Origin: Amycolatopsis sulphurea
GTDB lineage: Bacteria > Actinomycetota > Actinomycetes > Mycobacteriales > Pseudonocardiaceae
Assembly: GCF_002564045.1 (NCBI RefSeq)
Contig: NZ_PDJK01000002.1
Location: 5,270,001-5,334,000, forward strand
Direction of reading: 5' to 3'
Length of the DNA: 64,000 nucleotides
The number at the start of each line of letters is the position of its first letter. Position 1 is the first letter of the stretch. Below are positions 8,456-16,294 of this stretch, piece by piece. The position numbers were made by a program, and so were the translations under genes. The notes below the pieces were generated by a model. That model had not been told where the DNA came from, did no database searches, and saw only the letters and a program-made list of their open reading frames with translations.

Positions 8456-8899
8456 ATGGCCGGGCAGGACGAGAAGCGCAGCTTCGCGCATCGGCTCGCG
8501 CACCTGATCGGCACGGTGCACCCGCCCGACCGCAAGCCTTACTCCTATCGGGAGATCGCCCAGGGCGTCGCGGAGCTGACCGGGGTCACCATGTCGGCCA
8601 CGCACGTGCAGCAGCTGGCCGTCGGCGCGCGCCGCGATCCGAAGCGCTCGCACATCCAGGCGCTGGCCCGGTTCTTCGGCGTGCCGGTCACGTATTTCTT
8701 CGACGACGAGGTCGCCGCGCGCGTCGACGGCCAGGTCGCCGACGTGGTCGCCTGGCGCGACACCGAGGCCCGTGATCTGGCGCAGCGCGCGATGCGGCTC
8801 TCCGCGCGGGATCGCGAGACGGTCACCGCGCTGATGGATCAGCTCAACAGCTACGCGTCCGGGCGCGAACGGGCCCGCCGAGGACGTAAACCGGAGTGA
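8456..8899 (+). CDS. XRE-family transcriptional regulator (ImmA-linked)
   Basis: A 147-residue protein. The start is the ATG at 8456 behind a GGGGGCGGC ribosome-binding region; longer forms would run through the palindromes upstream. Residues about 10-80 form a Cro/C1-type helix-turn-helix (YSYREIAQGVAELTG then HVQQLAVGARRDP), followed by FFGVPVTYFFDDE, a sequence typical of actinobacterial XRE proteins paired with ImmA peptidases. The C-terminal 60 residues are helical. Its stop overlaps the next start by GTGA. By analogy with ImmR/ImmA it is expected to repress its own operon until cleaved by the neighbouring peptidase; this is inferred. Confidence 0.85.
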   Translation: MAGQDEKRSFAHRLAHLIGTVHPPDRKPYSYREIAQGVAELTGVTMSATHVQQLAVGARRDPKRSHIQALARFFGVPVTYFFDDEVAARVDGQVADVVAWRDTEARDLAQRAMRLSARDRETVTALMDQLNSYASGRERARRGRKPE

Positions 8900-9504
8900 T
8901 CAGGACCGCTATGCTGACGGTCGCCGGTGTGCCCGGAACCCCGTGGTGCCCTCGGCTGGTCCTGCCGCCGATCACTTCGGGAGGGGTCATCGATCCGAGC
9001 CTGCGTACGCGTGCCCGCCGGGCAGTGGGGGAGTTGCTGGCCGCTGTGCCGCCGCCGCGGCCGTGGTCGATGAACGCCTGGATCGACCGGCTGGAACGCC
9101 ACCGTGACCGTGACATCGACCTGCTGGCTGTGGAATACGTGCCGGGACAACCGTCCGGCGCCTGGCAGCGGCACGAGGACTACGACCTGGTCGCGTACGC
9201 GGCGGGTACGTCGAGCCTGCACCAGGATCACATCATCGCGCACGAGATCGCGCACCTGCTCTGTGAGCACCGCGGGGACTGCGTGCTGTCCGAGGCCGAC
9301 GCGGCGCGCGTCGCCCCGGACCTGAGCGCGCACCTGTTGTCGCACCTGCTCACTCGCGTCACGACGGATTCCGACGAATACGAGGCGGAGCTGATGGCTG
9401 TCCTGTTGATGAGCGCCGCGACCTCCGACGACGCACCGCTGCGTCCGGGTGCGTCCGGACGGGCGGCCGAACGCGCGCGGCGCTTTGCGTCGGTGCTCGG
9501 ATGA
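8896..9504 (+). CDS. ImmA/IrrE-family metallo-endopeptidase
   Basis: A 202-residue protein starting at a GTG that overlaps the previous stop (GTGA). The zinc-protease signature HEIAH is at residues 116-120, followed by LLCEHRGD, as in ImmA/IrrE proteins. It has no signal peptide, so it acts in the cytoplasm. The family cleaves partner XRE-type repressors in response to stress or signalling. The order regulator, peptidase, membrane protein with 4-bp overlaps argues for one signalling module in which this is the protease. Confidence 0.85.
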   Translation: MIRTAMLTVAGVPGTPWCPRLVLPPITSGGVIDPSLRTRARRAVGELLAAVPPPRPWSMNAWIDRLERHRDRDIDLLAVEYVPGQPSGAWQRHEDYDLVAYAAGTSSLHQDHIIAHEIAHLLCEHRGDCVLSEADAARVAPDLSAHLLSHLLTRVTTDSDEYEAELMAVLLMSAATSDDAPLRPGASGRAAERARRFASVLG

Positions 9505-10577
9505 TCGACGCGCTCTTCTTCGGGGTAGGGCTGCTCGCGGTCGCCATCGGGATCTGGCGCGCGGTGCGCGCGCGGCGGACCGGCGCCGGATCCGGTCTGG
9601 CGATCTCGCTCATCGCGCTCGGTCTGGCGTTCTGCTTCCTGGCGAACAGCGCGCAGGAGATCGAGAGCCGGCTGTACCCGAGTCTCGGGCGGCTGTTGTC
9701 CAATCTCGCGACCATGGTCGCCGCGTACGGCATTTCGGTCACTGTCGCAGAGATCGGTGGTGTGGCGCATCGACGGCGGCGTACACGGTTGATCGTCCTG
9801 CTGGTTGCGGTGGTGGTCCTTGCGGGGTCGTTCTTCGCAACCCGTGGGTTGCCGGCCGGTGTGGGACTGTTCGACGAGCTGTACCGCTCGAACCCGACGC
9901 TGATCGTGTACATCGTGGTCTACACCTTGTACCTGGGCTACGCGGTGGCGGAAATCGCCGTGGTATCGGTTGGTGCGGTGCGTACGGGGACCGGTGCGTT
10001 CCGGGTCGGGCTCGGGTTGGTGTTCGCCGGCTGTCTGGTCGCTTTCGCTTATCTGACCGGGAAGATCGTCGATCTGATTCGCGACGTGGCGGCCGAGCAC
10101 CCGGTAGCGGCCGTCTGCCGGGGCGCGTTTTCGAGTCTGGACTGTGCGCTTGCGGTGGGGTTCCCGGCGATTGCCGTGCTGCTGCTCGTGATCGGGTTGA
10201 CGGTGCCCGCGTTCCCGGCCGCGGTCCGGGCGCTGCGTGACTCACGGACGCGTGCGGAGCTGCGCCCGTTGCGTACGCACCTCGCCGAGCGGTACCCGGA
10301 CGTCGTGCGTCTCGCTGACGTACGCGGGAGTGGACGGGAACGACTGTTGACCATGATGAGTGAAATCAGCGACGGTCTTCTTCTCGCCGGCGTCGGACCG
10401 CAGTTGACTCCGGCCGCCGCCGCGCAGGCACTGAGGGACGGCGAAGGCCCCACAGCCGGCGACGCCGACGAAGCCCCTGCGGAGACCGCCTTCGCCGCCG
10501 ACGTGACGCGGCTGCGGGCTATTGCGCGAGAGTTCCGAGCGGAGCCGACAGCCGGAGCTGCCAGCCCTGCTCGGTGA
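9501..10577 (+). CDS. MAB_1171c-type multi-pass membrane protein, sensor candidate
   Basis: A 358-residue protein coupled to the ImmA gene by ATGA overlap. Seven or so hydrophobic helices fill residues 1-250; the C-terminal 110 residues are soluble, with the block LRPLRTHLAERYPDV followed by MSEISDGLLLAG, as in the MAB_1171c/DUF6545 proteins that follow XRE-ImmA pairs in actinobacteria. The position suggests a membrane sensor or effector whose state controls ImmA. Its last 59 bases overlap the 3' end of the convergent 2H phosphoesterase gene. The function is not established. Confidence 0.7.
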   Translation: MIDALFFGVGLLAVAIGIWRAVRARRTGAGSGLAISLIALGLAFCFLANSAQEIESRLYPSLGRLLSNLATMVAAYGISVTVAEIGGVAHRRRRTRLIVLLVAVVVLAGSFFATRGLPAGVGLFDELYRSNPTLIVYIVVYTLYLGYAVAEIAVVSVGAVRTGTGAFRVGLGLVFAGCLVAFAYLTGKIVDLIRDVAAEHPVAAVCRGAFSSLDCALAVGFPAIAVLLLVIGLTVPAFPAAVRALRDSRTRAELRPLRTHLAERYPDVVRLADVRGSGRERLLTMMSEISDGLLLAGVGPQLTPAAAAQALRDGEGPTAGDADEAPAETAFAADVTRLRAIAREFRAEPTAGAASPAR

Positions 10578-11040
10578 GCACCACGAGATGCAGCGTCTCG
10601 GCACGGTCGGTCACCGGGAGTGCCGCAGCCGCACGTTCGGCGACGGTCGCGCGCTGCTCGTCGGTACCGCCCATCGCGATCGTCAGGTGCACGGGCGGGC
10701 GAGGGCCGAACCGTCCGCCGTAGGGCGGCACCTCCGGCCAGCGCGCGCACACCGCGTCGGCCAGCGGCTGCAACGCGGGTGCCGCGGCCGCGACGAACCC
10801 CGGTGCAGTCACCACCTCCGCCAGCCGGACCTCGACCGGCTCCTGCGCGCGGGCGAGGGCGCGCACCGCCTCGTCGACCGCGTCGGTCAGGTGCGCGGCG
10901 GGCAGAAACGGATACAACGCCGTGACATGCGGCGGCAATCCGGCACGGACGAGCCCCGGCTCGACCTCCGCGGCCAGCGCGAGCAGCTTCGCGGCGGCAG
11001 GCAGTTCGACGACGAGGGCGCTGGTTCCGGGAGCAGGCAC
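10519..11040 (-). CDS. 2H phosphoesterase / 2'-5' RNA ligase-family protein
   Basis: A 173-residue protein starting at GTG. Two H-x-T motifs define the 2H phosphoesterase fold: H38-V-T40 (PPHVTALYPF) and H118-L-T120 (PPVHLTIAMG), about 80 residues apart as usual for the family. Members ligate or hydrolyse 2',3'- or 2',5'-phosphodiester bonds in RNA or cyclic nucleotides. No extra domain is present. It overlaps the membrane protein gene tail to tail, so it is probably unrelated to that module. Substrate unknown. Confidence 0.8.
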   Translation of the reverse strand: MPAPGTSALVVELPAAAKLLALAAEVEPGLVRAGLPPHVTALYPFLPAAHLTDAVDEAVRALARAQEPVEVRLAEVVTAPGFVAAAAPALQPLADAVCARWPEVPPYGGRFGPRPPVHLTIAMGGTDEQRATVAERAAAALPVTDRAETLHLVVLTEQGWQLRLSAPLGTLAQ

Positions 11041-11150
11041 CCCACGATCTTGCCGGACGGTGAGGATCGGGGGCGTGCGGGGGCGCTTCGGCCGGGTGCG
11101 GGGCGGGCCGGGGTGGTTCTGGGACGGTTTCGGGCCGGGGTGGGATGCTC

Positions 11151-11234
11151 CGAAGCCGAAGCCGAAGCCGAAGCCGAAGCCGAAGCCGAAGCCGAAGCCG
11201 AAGCCGAAGCCGAAGCCGAAGCCGAAGCCGAAGC
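11151..11234. repeat. Hexamer tandem array (CGAAGC)14
   Basis: Fourteen uninterrupted copies of CGAAGC, 84 bp, lie upstream of the 2H phosphoesterase start and run straight into the 14-bp array. Long frames read through it in several phases are artefacts of the repeat, not genes. Confidence 0.95.
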
Positions 11235-11822
11235 CCCGAGACCGAAGCCCCGAGACCGAAGCCCCGAGACCGAAGCCCCGAGACCGAAGCCCCGAGACCG
11301 AAGCCCCGAGACCGAAGCCCCGAGACCGAAGCCCCGAGACCGAAGCCCCGAGACCGAAGCCCCGAGACCGAAGCCCCGAGACCGAAGCCCCGAGACCGAA
11401 GCCCCGAGACCGAAGCCCCGAGACCGAAGCCCCGAGACCGAAGCCCCGAGACCGAAGCCCCGAGACCGAAGCCCCGAGACCGAAGCCCCGAGACCGAAGC
11501 CCCGAGACCGAAGCCCCGAGACCGAAGCCCCGAGACCGAAGCCCCGAGACCGAAGCCCCGAGACCGAAGCCCCGAGACCGAAGCCCCGAGACCGAAGCCC
11601 CGAGACCGAAGCCCCGAGACCGAAGCCCCGAGACCGAAGCCCCGAGACCGAAGCCCCGAGACCGAAGCCCCGAGACCGAAGCCCCGAGACCGAAGCCCCG
11701 AGACCGAAGCCCCGAGACCGAAGCCCCGAGACCGAAGCCCCGAGACCGAAGCCCCGAGACCGAAGCCCCGAGACCGAAGCCCCGAGACCGAAGCCCCGAG
11801 ACCGAAGCCCCGAGACCGAAGC
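11235..11822. repeat. Tandem array of 42 identical 14-bp units
   Basis: The unit CCCGAGACCGAAGC is repeated 42 times without visible substitution over exactly 588 bp. The 14-bp period is not a multiple of three, so it opens frames on both strands (a 14-residue protein period), but none has a credible start and no gene is called. The unit contains the GAAGC core of the neighbouring hexamer array, suggesting slippage-driven growth from it. Around it, 11041-11150 and 11823-11992 hold no gene that I can see. Confidence 0.95.
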
Positions 11823-11992
11823 GGCACCCGACCCGTTTCCGCCCCGCCGTCCGCCGGTCACTCCGGCCGGAAAAGATCAGGCAACCCTTTCCCTTTCCCC
11901 CGGGAATTCATCGCCCCGAACAATGCGGAGGGCAACCCTAATTCTTTCCCAAGTTCCGCGCGGCCGATTCCCGTGGGTTCTACAATCAGTGA

Positions 11993-12154
11993 ATGAAGAT
12001 CGTCCTGTGGACCGCATTATGCGGATTGTGTGCCCTCGCCGGCCACGCGCTCCTGGGCGTCATGGCGGCATTTCTGCTCCTGGCCTGCGTGCCGGTCGCG
12101 CGTGCGGCCGGGCGGCCGGTGCCGGAAAAGGAATTGATCGGCAATCGCGGCTGA
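11993..12154 (+). CDS. Small hydrophobic protein, possibly leaderless
   Basis: A 53-residue frame (MKIVLWTALCGLCALAGHAL...) with one long hydrophobic stretch over residues 3-40 and a polar tail ending ELIGNRG. No ribosome-binding site is seen, but a TACAAT box at 11981-11986 lies 6 nt before the ATG, the arrangement of a leaderless transcript. No family is recognised. The codon third positions are GC-rich, as in real genes here. It could be a small membrane peptide or a chance frame. Confidence 0.4.
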   Translation: MKIVLWTALCGLCALAGHALLGVMAAFLLLACVPVARAAGRPVPEKELIGNRG

Positions 12155-12549
12155 TCTTTTCCGGCAATTCCCGCCTGCCGGTCGCCGAGTGTTCACGTGC
12201 GCGTCGTTGCGGGGGCCGGAGTGCTCCAGAGTGTCGGCAACGTCGGTGTGAGGGGCCCCGCGCAGACTGCGGAGGTCTGTGAAGGGGCCCTTCACAGACT
12301 CAGAGTCCGTGAAGGGCCCCTTCACAGACCCGGGACAGGGCTGGCGCATACCGCGAGGTGGTCGCGCGTCTCGAACACCTCCGCTTCGCCCGCTGCCGGG
12401 CGTGATCGACGAAGATGGCAGGTGTTGTCGATGATGACGCGGCCGCCACGGCTCTCTCTGCTGATCACGGGTCCTCGACCAACTTCGCCGGGACCCTGCG
12501 GAGTGCTCACCTTAGCGTCGGCGCGTCAGTCGAGTGCGGAGGTGCGCAG
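12155..12549. other. Gap of 395 bp, no gene seen
   Basis: This stretch holds the double palindrome at 12274-12330 and otherwise no convincing frame. The PHP-hydrolase frame stays open upstream of its chosen start, but that part lacks a plausible secretion signal and is treated as leader. Confidence 0.5.
12274..12330. repeat. Dispersed double palindrome, copy 1
   Basis: Two near-identical hairpins, each around GTGAAGGGGCCCTTCAC, flank the smaller palindrome GACTCAGAGTC, so the whole 57 bp is itself an imperfect inverted repeat. It lies between the small hydrophobic frame and the PHP hydrolase. Related copies occur at seven other places in the window. Confidence 0.95.
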
Positions 12550-14064
12550 ATGTCCACTGGGGAACTCAGACGACGCACCATGCTGCGGGCGGGCGGGGTG
12601 GCCGCGGCAGGCGTGGCGATGGGCATGCTGCCCGGGGTGGCCTTCGCGGCGCCCGCGCCGGGGGCCGGACCGGAGACCAGGACCGTCACCGGCACCTTCC
12701 GTCCCGACGTGCCGGACTGGTACTACCTGCCGGTCGACGTGCCGCGCGGGGTCCGGCAGATCGACGTCGTCTACTCCTACGACCGTCCGTCCGTCCCGCC
12801 GGGTGTGCGCGGGAACGCCTGTGACATCGGCATGTTCGGGCCGGAGGGGCACGAGCTGGGCAACGCCCGCGGCTTCCGGGGCTGGTCCGGCGGGTTCCGC
12901 GACCGGTTCTCGATCAGTGCCGCGCAGGCCACGCCCGGCTACCTCGCCGGTCCGATCGCCCCCGGCCGCTGGCACGTGATCCTCGGCCCGTACACGGTCG
13001 CCCCGCAGGGCATGAACTACCGCGTGGACATCACGCTCACCTTCGGCCGCGACGACGCGAAGCCGTTCCGGCCGAACCCGGCGCCGGAGCGTGCCCCGGC
13101 CCGCGAGCGCGGCCGGGCCTGGTATCGCGGCGACTGTCACCTGCACACCGTGCACTCCGACGGCCGGCGTACGCCGGAGCAGCTGGTTGCCGACGCGCGT
13201 GCGGCCGGGCTGGACTTCATCGCCTCCACCGACCACAACACCCCGAGCGCACAGCTGATCTGGGGCGACCACGCCACCGACGACCTGCTGATCCTCAACG
13301 GCGAGGAGGTCACCACCCGTTCCGGGCACTGGCCCGCGATCGGCCTGCCCGCGGGCACCTGGATCGACTGGCGCTACCGGGCCGCCGACCCCCGCGTCTT
13401 CCGGCGGTTCACCGACCAGGTGCACCGGGCGGGCGGCCTGGTCACCGCGGCGCACCCGTTCGCCAACTGCTTTGGCTGCACCTACGAATTCGCTTACGAG
13501 ATCGCGGATCTCGTCGAGGTGTGGAACGGCCCGTGGACGCCGGACGACGAGGCCGGCGTGACGCACTGGGACGGACTGCTGCGTGGCGGCCGCTGGATCC
13601 CGGCGATCGGCGATTCCGACGCGCACAACCCGGACCAGATCGTCGCGCTGCCGCACACCGTGGTGCTGGCCGAGCGGCTGGGCCGGGCCGAGCTGCTCGC
13701 CGGGCTCAAGGCGGGCCGTTCGTGGCTGGCCGAATCAAAGGCCGTGCAGCTGGACTTCTCGATCTCCGGGGGCGGCCGGACGGCGGGGATCGGCGAACGG
13801 CTGGCGGCGGGCACCGGCACGCCGGTCACCGTGCGGGCGAGCGTGTCCGGGGTACCCGGCACCACGGTGACCTTCCTCGATCAGCTCGGCCCGGAGCACA
13901 CCGAGACGGTGCCGGATTCCGGCAGCGCCACCGTGACCTGGCAGACCTATCCACGCTACAGCCGGTGGGTGCGGGCCGAGGTGCGGCGTCCTTCCGGCAG
14001 CCCGGGCACCAGCACGCCGAACGCGATGGTGGCCATGACGAACCCGGTCTTCCTGGGCGGATGA
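12550..14064 (+). CDS. Secreted CehA/McbA-type PHP-domain metallohydrolase
   Basis: A 504-residue protein. The start at 12550 gives an N-terminus with three arginines, a hydrophobic stretch and a likely cleavage site after AFA near residue 35, consistent with Tat export (LRRRTMLRAGG). After a beta-rich region (about 45-190), the PHP metal motifs follow in order: GDCHLHTVHSD, STDHNTPSAQ, AAHPFANCFG and GDSDAHNPD. These His/Asp clusters bind the metals of PHP phosphoesterases and carbaryl/MCPA-type hydrolases. It is followed by a 120-residue beta-rich C-terminus. Substrate unknown; a phosphoester or carbamate outside the membrane is plausible. It stands alone on the plus strand, 79 bp before the lysozyme-like gene. 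Confidence 0.8.
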   Translation: MSTGELRRRTMLRAGGVAAAGVAMGMLPGVAFAAPAPGAGPETRTVTGTFRPDVPDWYYLPVDVPRGVRQIDVVYSYDRPSVPPGVRGNACDIGMFGPEGHELGNARGFRGWSGGFRDRFSISAAQATPGYLAGPIAPGRWHVILGPYTVAPQGMNYRVDITLTFGRDDAKPFRPNPAPERAPARERGRAWYRGDCHLHTVHSDGRRTPEQLVADARAAGLDFIASTDHNTPSAQLIWGDHATDDLLILNGEEVTTRSGHWPAIGLPAGTWIDWRYRAADPRVFRRFTDQVHRAGGLVTAAHPFANCFGCTYEFAYEIADLVEVWNGPWTPDDEAGVTHWDGLLRGGRWIPAIGDSDAHNPDQIVALPHTVVLAERLGRAELLAGLKAGRSWLAESKAVQLDFSISGGGRTAGIGERLAAGTGTPVTVRASVSGVPGTTVTFLDQLGPEHTETVPDSGSATVTWQTYPRYSRWVRAEVRRPSGSPGTSTPNAMVAMTNPVFLGG

Positions 14065-14143
14065 CCGCCCCGCGGTCCCGGCGGAACCGGCACCCGGGCA
14101 GACTGGGCGTCGGCGAAGGCGTGGCTGAAGGGCAGGGGCAGGA

Positions 14144-14974
14144 GTGCGCGGATTCGGCGTGCGGGCGGCGATCGTGGCGGTCGTGGCGGTGCTGGCGGCG
14201 GTGGTCGTGGTGGTGGTTGTCTTCCGGGGTAACGAGGTGAAGACCCCGGGATGCACGGTGACCCTCCCCCAAGGACCGTCGGATCAGCAGGCCCCGCAGT
14301 ACACCCTGCAGCCGCAGCAGATGGACAACGCCGCGGTGATCGCCGCGGTGGCCGGCAAGATGGGCCTGCCGCCGCACGCGGTCACCGTGGGGCTCGCCAC
14401 CGCGTTGCAGGAATCCAAGCTGCGCAACCTTTCCGGCGGCGATCGTGATTCGGTCGGCCTGTTCCAGCAGCGCCCGAGCCAGGGCTGGGGCAATCCGGAC
14501 CAGCTGCAGGACCCGGTCTACGCGGCCACCGCGTTCTACAAGAAGCTCGCGAAGCTGTCCGGCTGGCAGACCATGCCGGTGACCGAGGCGGCGCAGGAGG
14601 TCCAGCGCTCCGCGGCGCCGGACGCCTATGCCCAGTGGGAGAACGTGGCGGCCGCCGCCGGAGGCGCGCTGACCGGCCAGTACCCGGCCGCGCTGACCTG
14701 CCGGAACATCACGGTCGGCGCACCGCAGGTGGACCTGGTCGACACGGCGAACGCCGAGCTGGGCAACGCCCGGCTCAGCGGCGCCCACCCGGCGGAGGAG
14801 GGGTGGCGGATCGGCAGCTGGCTGGTGGCCCGCTCCGTCGCATTGGGGGTGGACAAGGTCAGCTTCGCCGGGCAGACCTGGACCGCCGAGTCCGGGGCGT
14901 GGGCGGCCGATTCCGGTGCGGGGCAGGATCTTTCCCTGCACCAGGTCCCGGCCGCCGCGGCCGTCTCGCGCTGA
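14144..14974 (+). CDS. Membrane-anchored lysozyme-like (transglycosylase fold) protein
   Basis: A 276-residue protein with a GTG start behind GGCAGGAG. One hydrophobic helix (residues 7-27) anchors or exports it. Residues about 65-150 contain GLATALQESKLRNL and GDRDSVGLFQQRPSQGWG, the pattern of an actinobacterial lysozyme-like/SLT domain with the candidate catalytic Glu in QESKL. The rest is an Ala/Gly-rich extracytoplasmic tail. Relatives are sometimes mislabelled heavy-metal transporters. A role in cell-wall turnover is likely but not shown. Confidence 0.72.
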   Translation: MRGFGVRAAIVAVVAVLAAVVVVVVVFRGNEVKTPGCTVTLPQGPSDQQAPQYTLQPQQMDNAAVIAAVAGKMGLPPHAVTVGLATALQESKLRNLSGGDRDSVGLFQQRPSQGWGNPDQLQDPVYAATAFYKKLAKLSGWQTMPVTEAAQEVQRSAAPDAYAQWENVAAAAGGALTGQYPAALTCRNITVGAPQVDLVDTANAELGNARLSGAHPAEEGWRIGSWLVARSVALGVDKVSFAGQTWTAESGAWAADSGAGQDLSLHQVPAAAAVSR

Positions 14975-15184
14975 TCAGCGGGCGAACGTGGCGACCTCCG
15001 GGCGCCGGGCCGGAACGAGCACGTGAGCGCCGGCCACGGCGAGCGCGCGGATGGTCTCCAGGCCGATGCCGGAGTAGCCGCCGGTGACCGCTGCGAGCCG
15101 GCCGGAGAGATCGAGACCTTCGAGGACTTCGGTGGCGGTGCTCTCGGCGCCGAAGCCGGAGCCGATCGGGTGCTGGGACGTGTG
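14975..15184 (-). pseudogene. Remnant of a short-chain dehydrogenase (N-terminal fragment)
   Basis: On the minus strand, about 65 codons encode HPIGSGFGAESTATEVLEG, then DLSGRLAAVTGGYSGIGLET with the SDR cofactor motif TGGYSGIG, then AGAHVLVPARRPE and a stop. This is the N-terminal NAD(P)-binding half of an SDR oxidoreductase; the Tyr-Lys catalytic part (some 200 residues) is absent. There is also no start codon in frame before the conserved QHPIGSG. Truncated at both ends, it is a decayed gene squeezed between the lysozyme-like gene and the protease. Confidence 0.7.
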
Positions 15185-15304
15185 CGTCGGCCCAGGCTGA
15201 GGAGACGACCTCGCAAGCGCCAAGACGGGTCGACGTCGACCGGACAGCACCCACAAGTTTCCCCAAGACCACGCCGACCCGCCAGGGCCACGAATAGCCA
15301 GGAG

Positions 15305-15322
15305 CTGGAGTGTGCTCCAGCG
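15305..15322 (-). terminator. Short stem-loop after the protease gene
   Basis: GCTGGAG-TGTG-CTCCAGC, a perfect 7-bp stem, lies 9 bp beyond the stop of the secreted protease on the minus strand. No T-tract is evident. Confidence 0.45.
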
Positions 15323-15330
15323 CAAGCGGT

Positions 15331-16098
15331 TCAGGCAGTGGCCTGGGCGTAGAGCTCCTGGATGTCGGTGTCGAAGTAGGCGCTGTAGGAGACGTCCGCG
15401 GTGTCGCCGCCTTGCTGGTAGCCGCCGATCACGCCGAGTACGGTGCCGAGCCCGGTCAGCGGGTCCGCGCCGGTGATCCACGGGCCGCCGCTGGTGCCGT
15501 CCGGGAAACCCGGGCAGGCGATGCGCTGCTGGTAAGTGTCGGACTGGGCGGTGGTACCGGTGCAGACGACGGGTTCTTCGGTGGCGTCGGGATATCCGGT
15601 GAGGGTGACGGTGTGGGAGAAGCCCTGGCCGGTGCCGAGCGTGTTGCCGCCGGTGAGGCTTTCCAGCGTGGCACTGGTGCCGGGCTGGGCGACGGTAAGG
15701 AACGCGAAGTCGAGATCCTGGTCGGCGGAATCCTGCCAGCCGGCCGGAATCGTCTCCGAAGTGACGTTCCAGCTGCCGTACGGGGCGGCGCCGTCGCGGT
15801 AGCCGGGGACGAAGGTGAGCCCGCTGATGCCGTCGCCGAGGCAATGCGCGGCGGTGAGTACGAGGTCGCCGCCCGGGCTGTGCACGACGCTGGCGGTGCA
15901 GAAGTGCTTGCCGCCGGACACCAAGGTGCCCACCGCGCTTCCGGCGGCCTGGGCCGGTGAGGGCGCGGTCTGCGCCACGGCGGCGGTGTTCACCACACCC
16001 CCGGGCGCGATGTCGACCGCGGCCGCCGCGGCGCTGCTGGCGATGAGCGCGGCAGCGGCGACGACCACGAGCCCGGTCCGGAAAACCACGATCTTCAC
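15331..16098 (-). CDS. Secreted trypsin-like serine protease
   Basis: A 255-residue protein from a GTG start. Residues 1-27 are a signal peptide (VVVAAAALIASSAAAAA). The chymotrypsin-fold triad is visible: H85 in TAAHC, D130 in DLDFAF and S203 in GTSGGPW. The spacing and the sequence around the serine resemble glutamyl-endopeptidase or V8-like bacterial proteases rather than streptogrisins, and there is no long propeptide. It is expected to be extracellular. The upstream region carries a copy of the dispersed palindrome. Confidence 0.85.
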   Translation of the reverse strand: MKIVVFRTGLVVVAAAALIASSAAAAAVDIAPGGVVNTAAVAQTAPSPAQAAGSAVGTLVSGGKHFCTASVVHSPGGDLVLTAAHCLGDGISGLTFVPGYRDGAAPYGSWNVTSETIPAGWQDSADQDLDFAFLTVAQPGTSATLESLTGGNTLGTGQGFSHTVTLTGYPDATEEPVVCTGTTAQSDTYQQRIACPGFPDGTSGGPWITGADPLTGLGTVLGVIGGYQQGGDTADVSYSAYFDTDIQELYAQATA

Positions 16099-16220
16099 CG
16101 CTCAAGGTGACCACGCCGCCCGGCCTCGCGCACCTCCGGAGCCAAACGCACAGCAACCTCACAGCGCCGCTGATGCTGTGCTGGGAGGCGGTCGCGGGCT
16201 TCACTGACCGCTCCCTCCGG

Positions 16221-16276
16221 GCTGTGAAGGGGCCCTTCACAGACTCAGAGTCCGTGAAGGGGCCCTTCACGGACTC
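16221..16276. repeat. Dispersed double palindrome, copy 2
   Basis: Two GTGAAGGGGCCCTTCAC hairpins separated by AGACTCAGAGTCC, between the 3' end of the transketolase-like gene and the protease start. It could end transcription of the former. Confidence 0.95.
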
Positions 16277-16294
16277 CCGCCAGGCCCGGTCGGG

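Noticed and set aside
11151-11822. CRISPR array
   Set aside because: Units are contiguous identical 14-mers without spacers, and no cas gene is nearby.
10887-11996. Long repeat-encoded frames on both strands (PRPKPRDRSPETEA-type and RSRGFGLGASVSGL-type periods)
   Set aside because: They arise because a 14-bp tandem unit with no stops leaves several frames open. They have no proper start or domain, and all three phases look alike.
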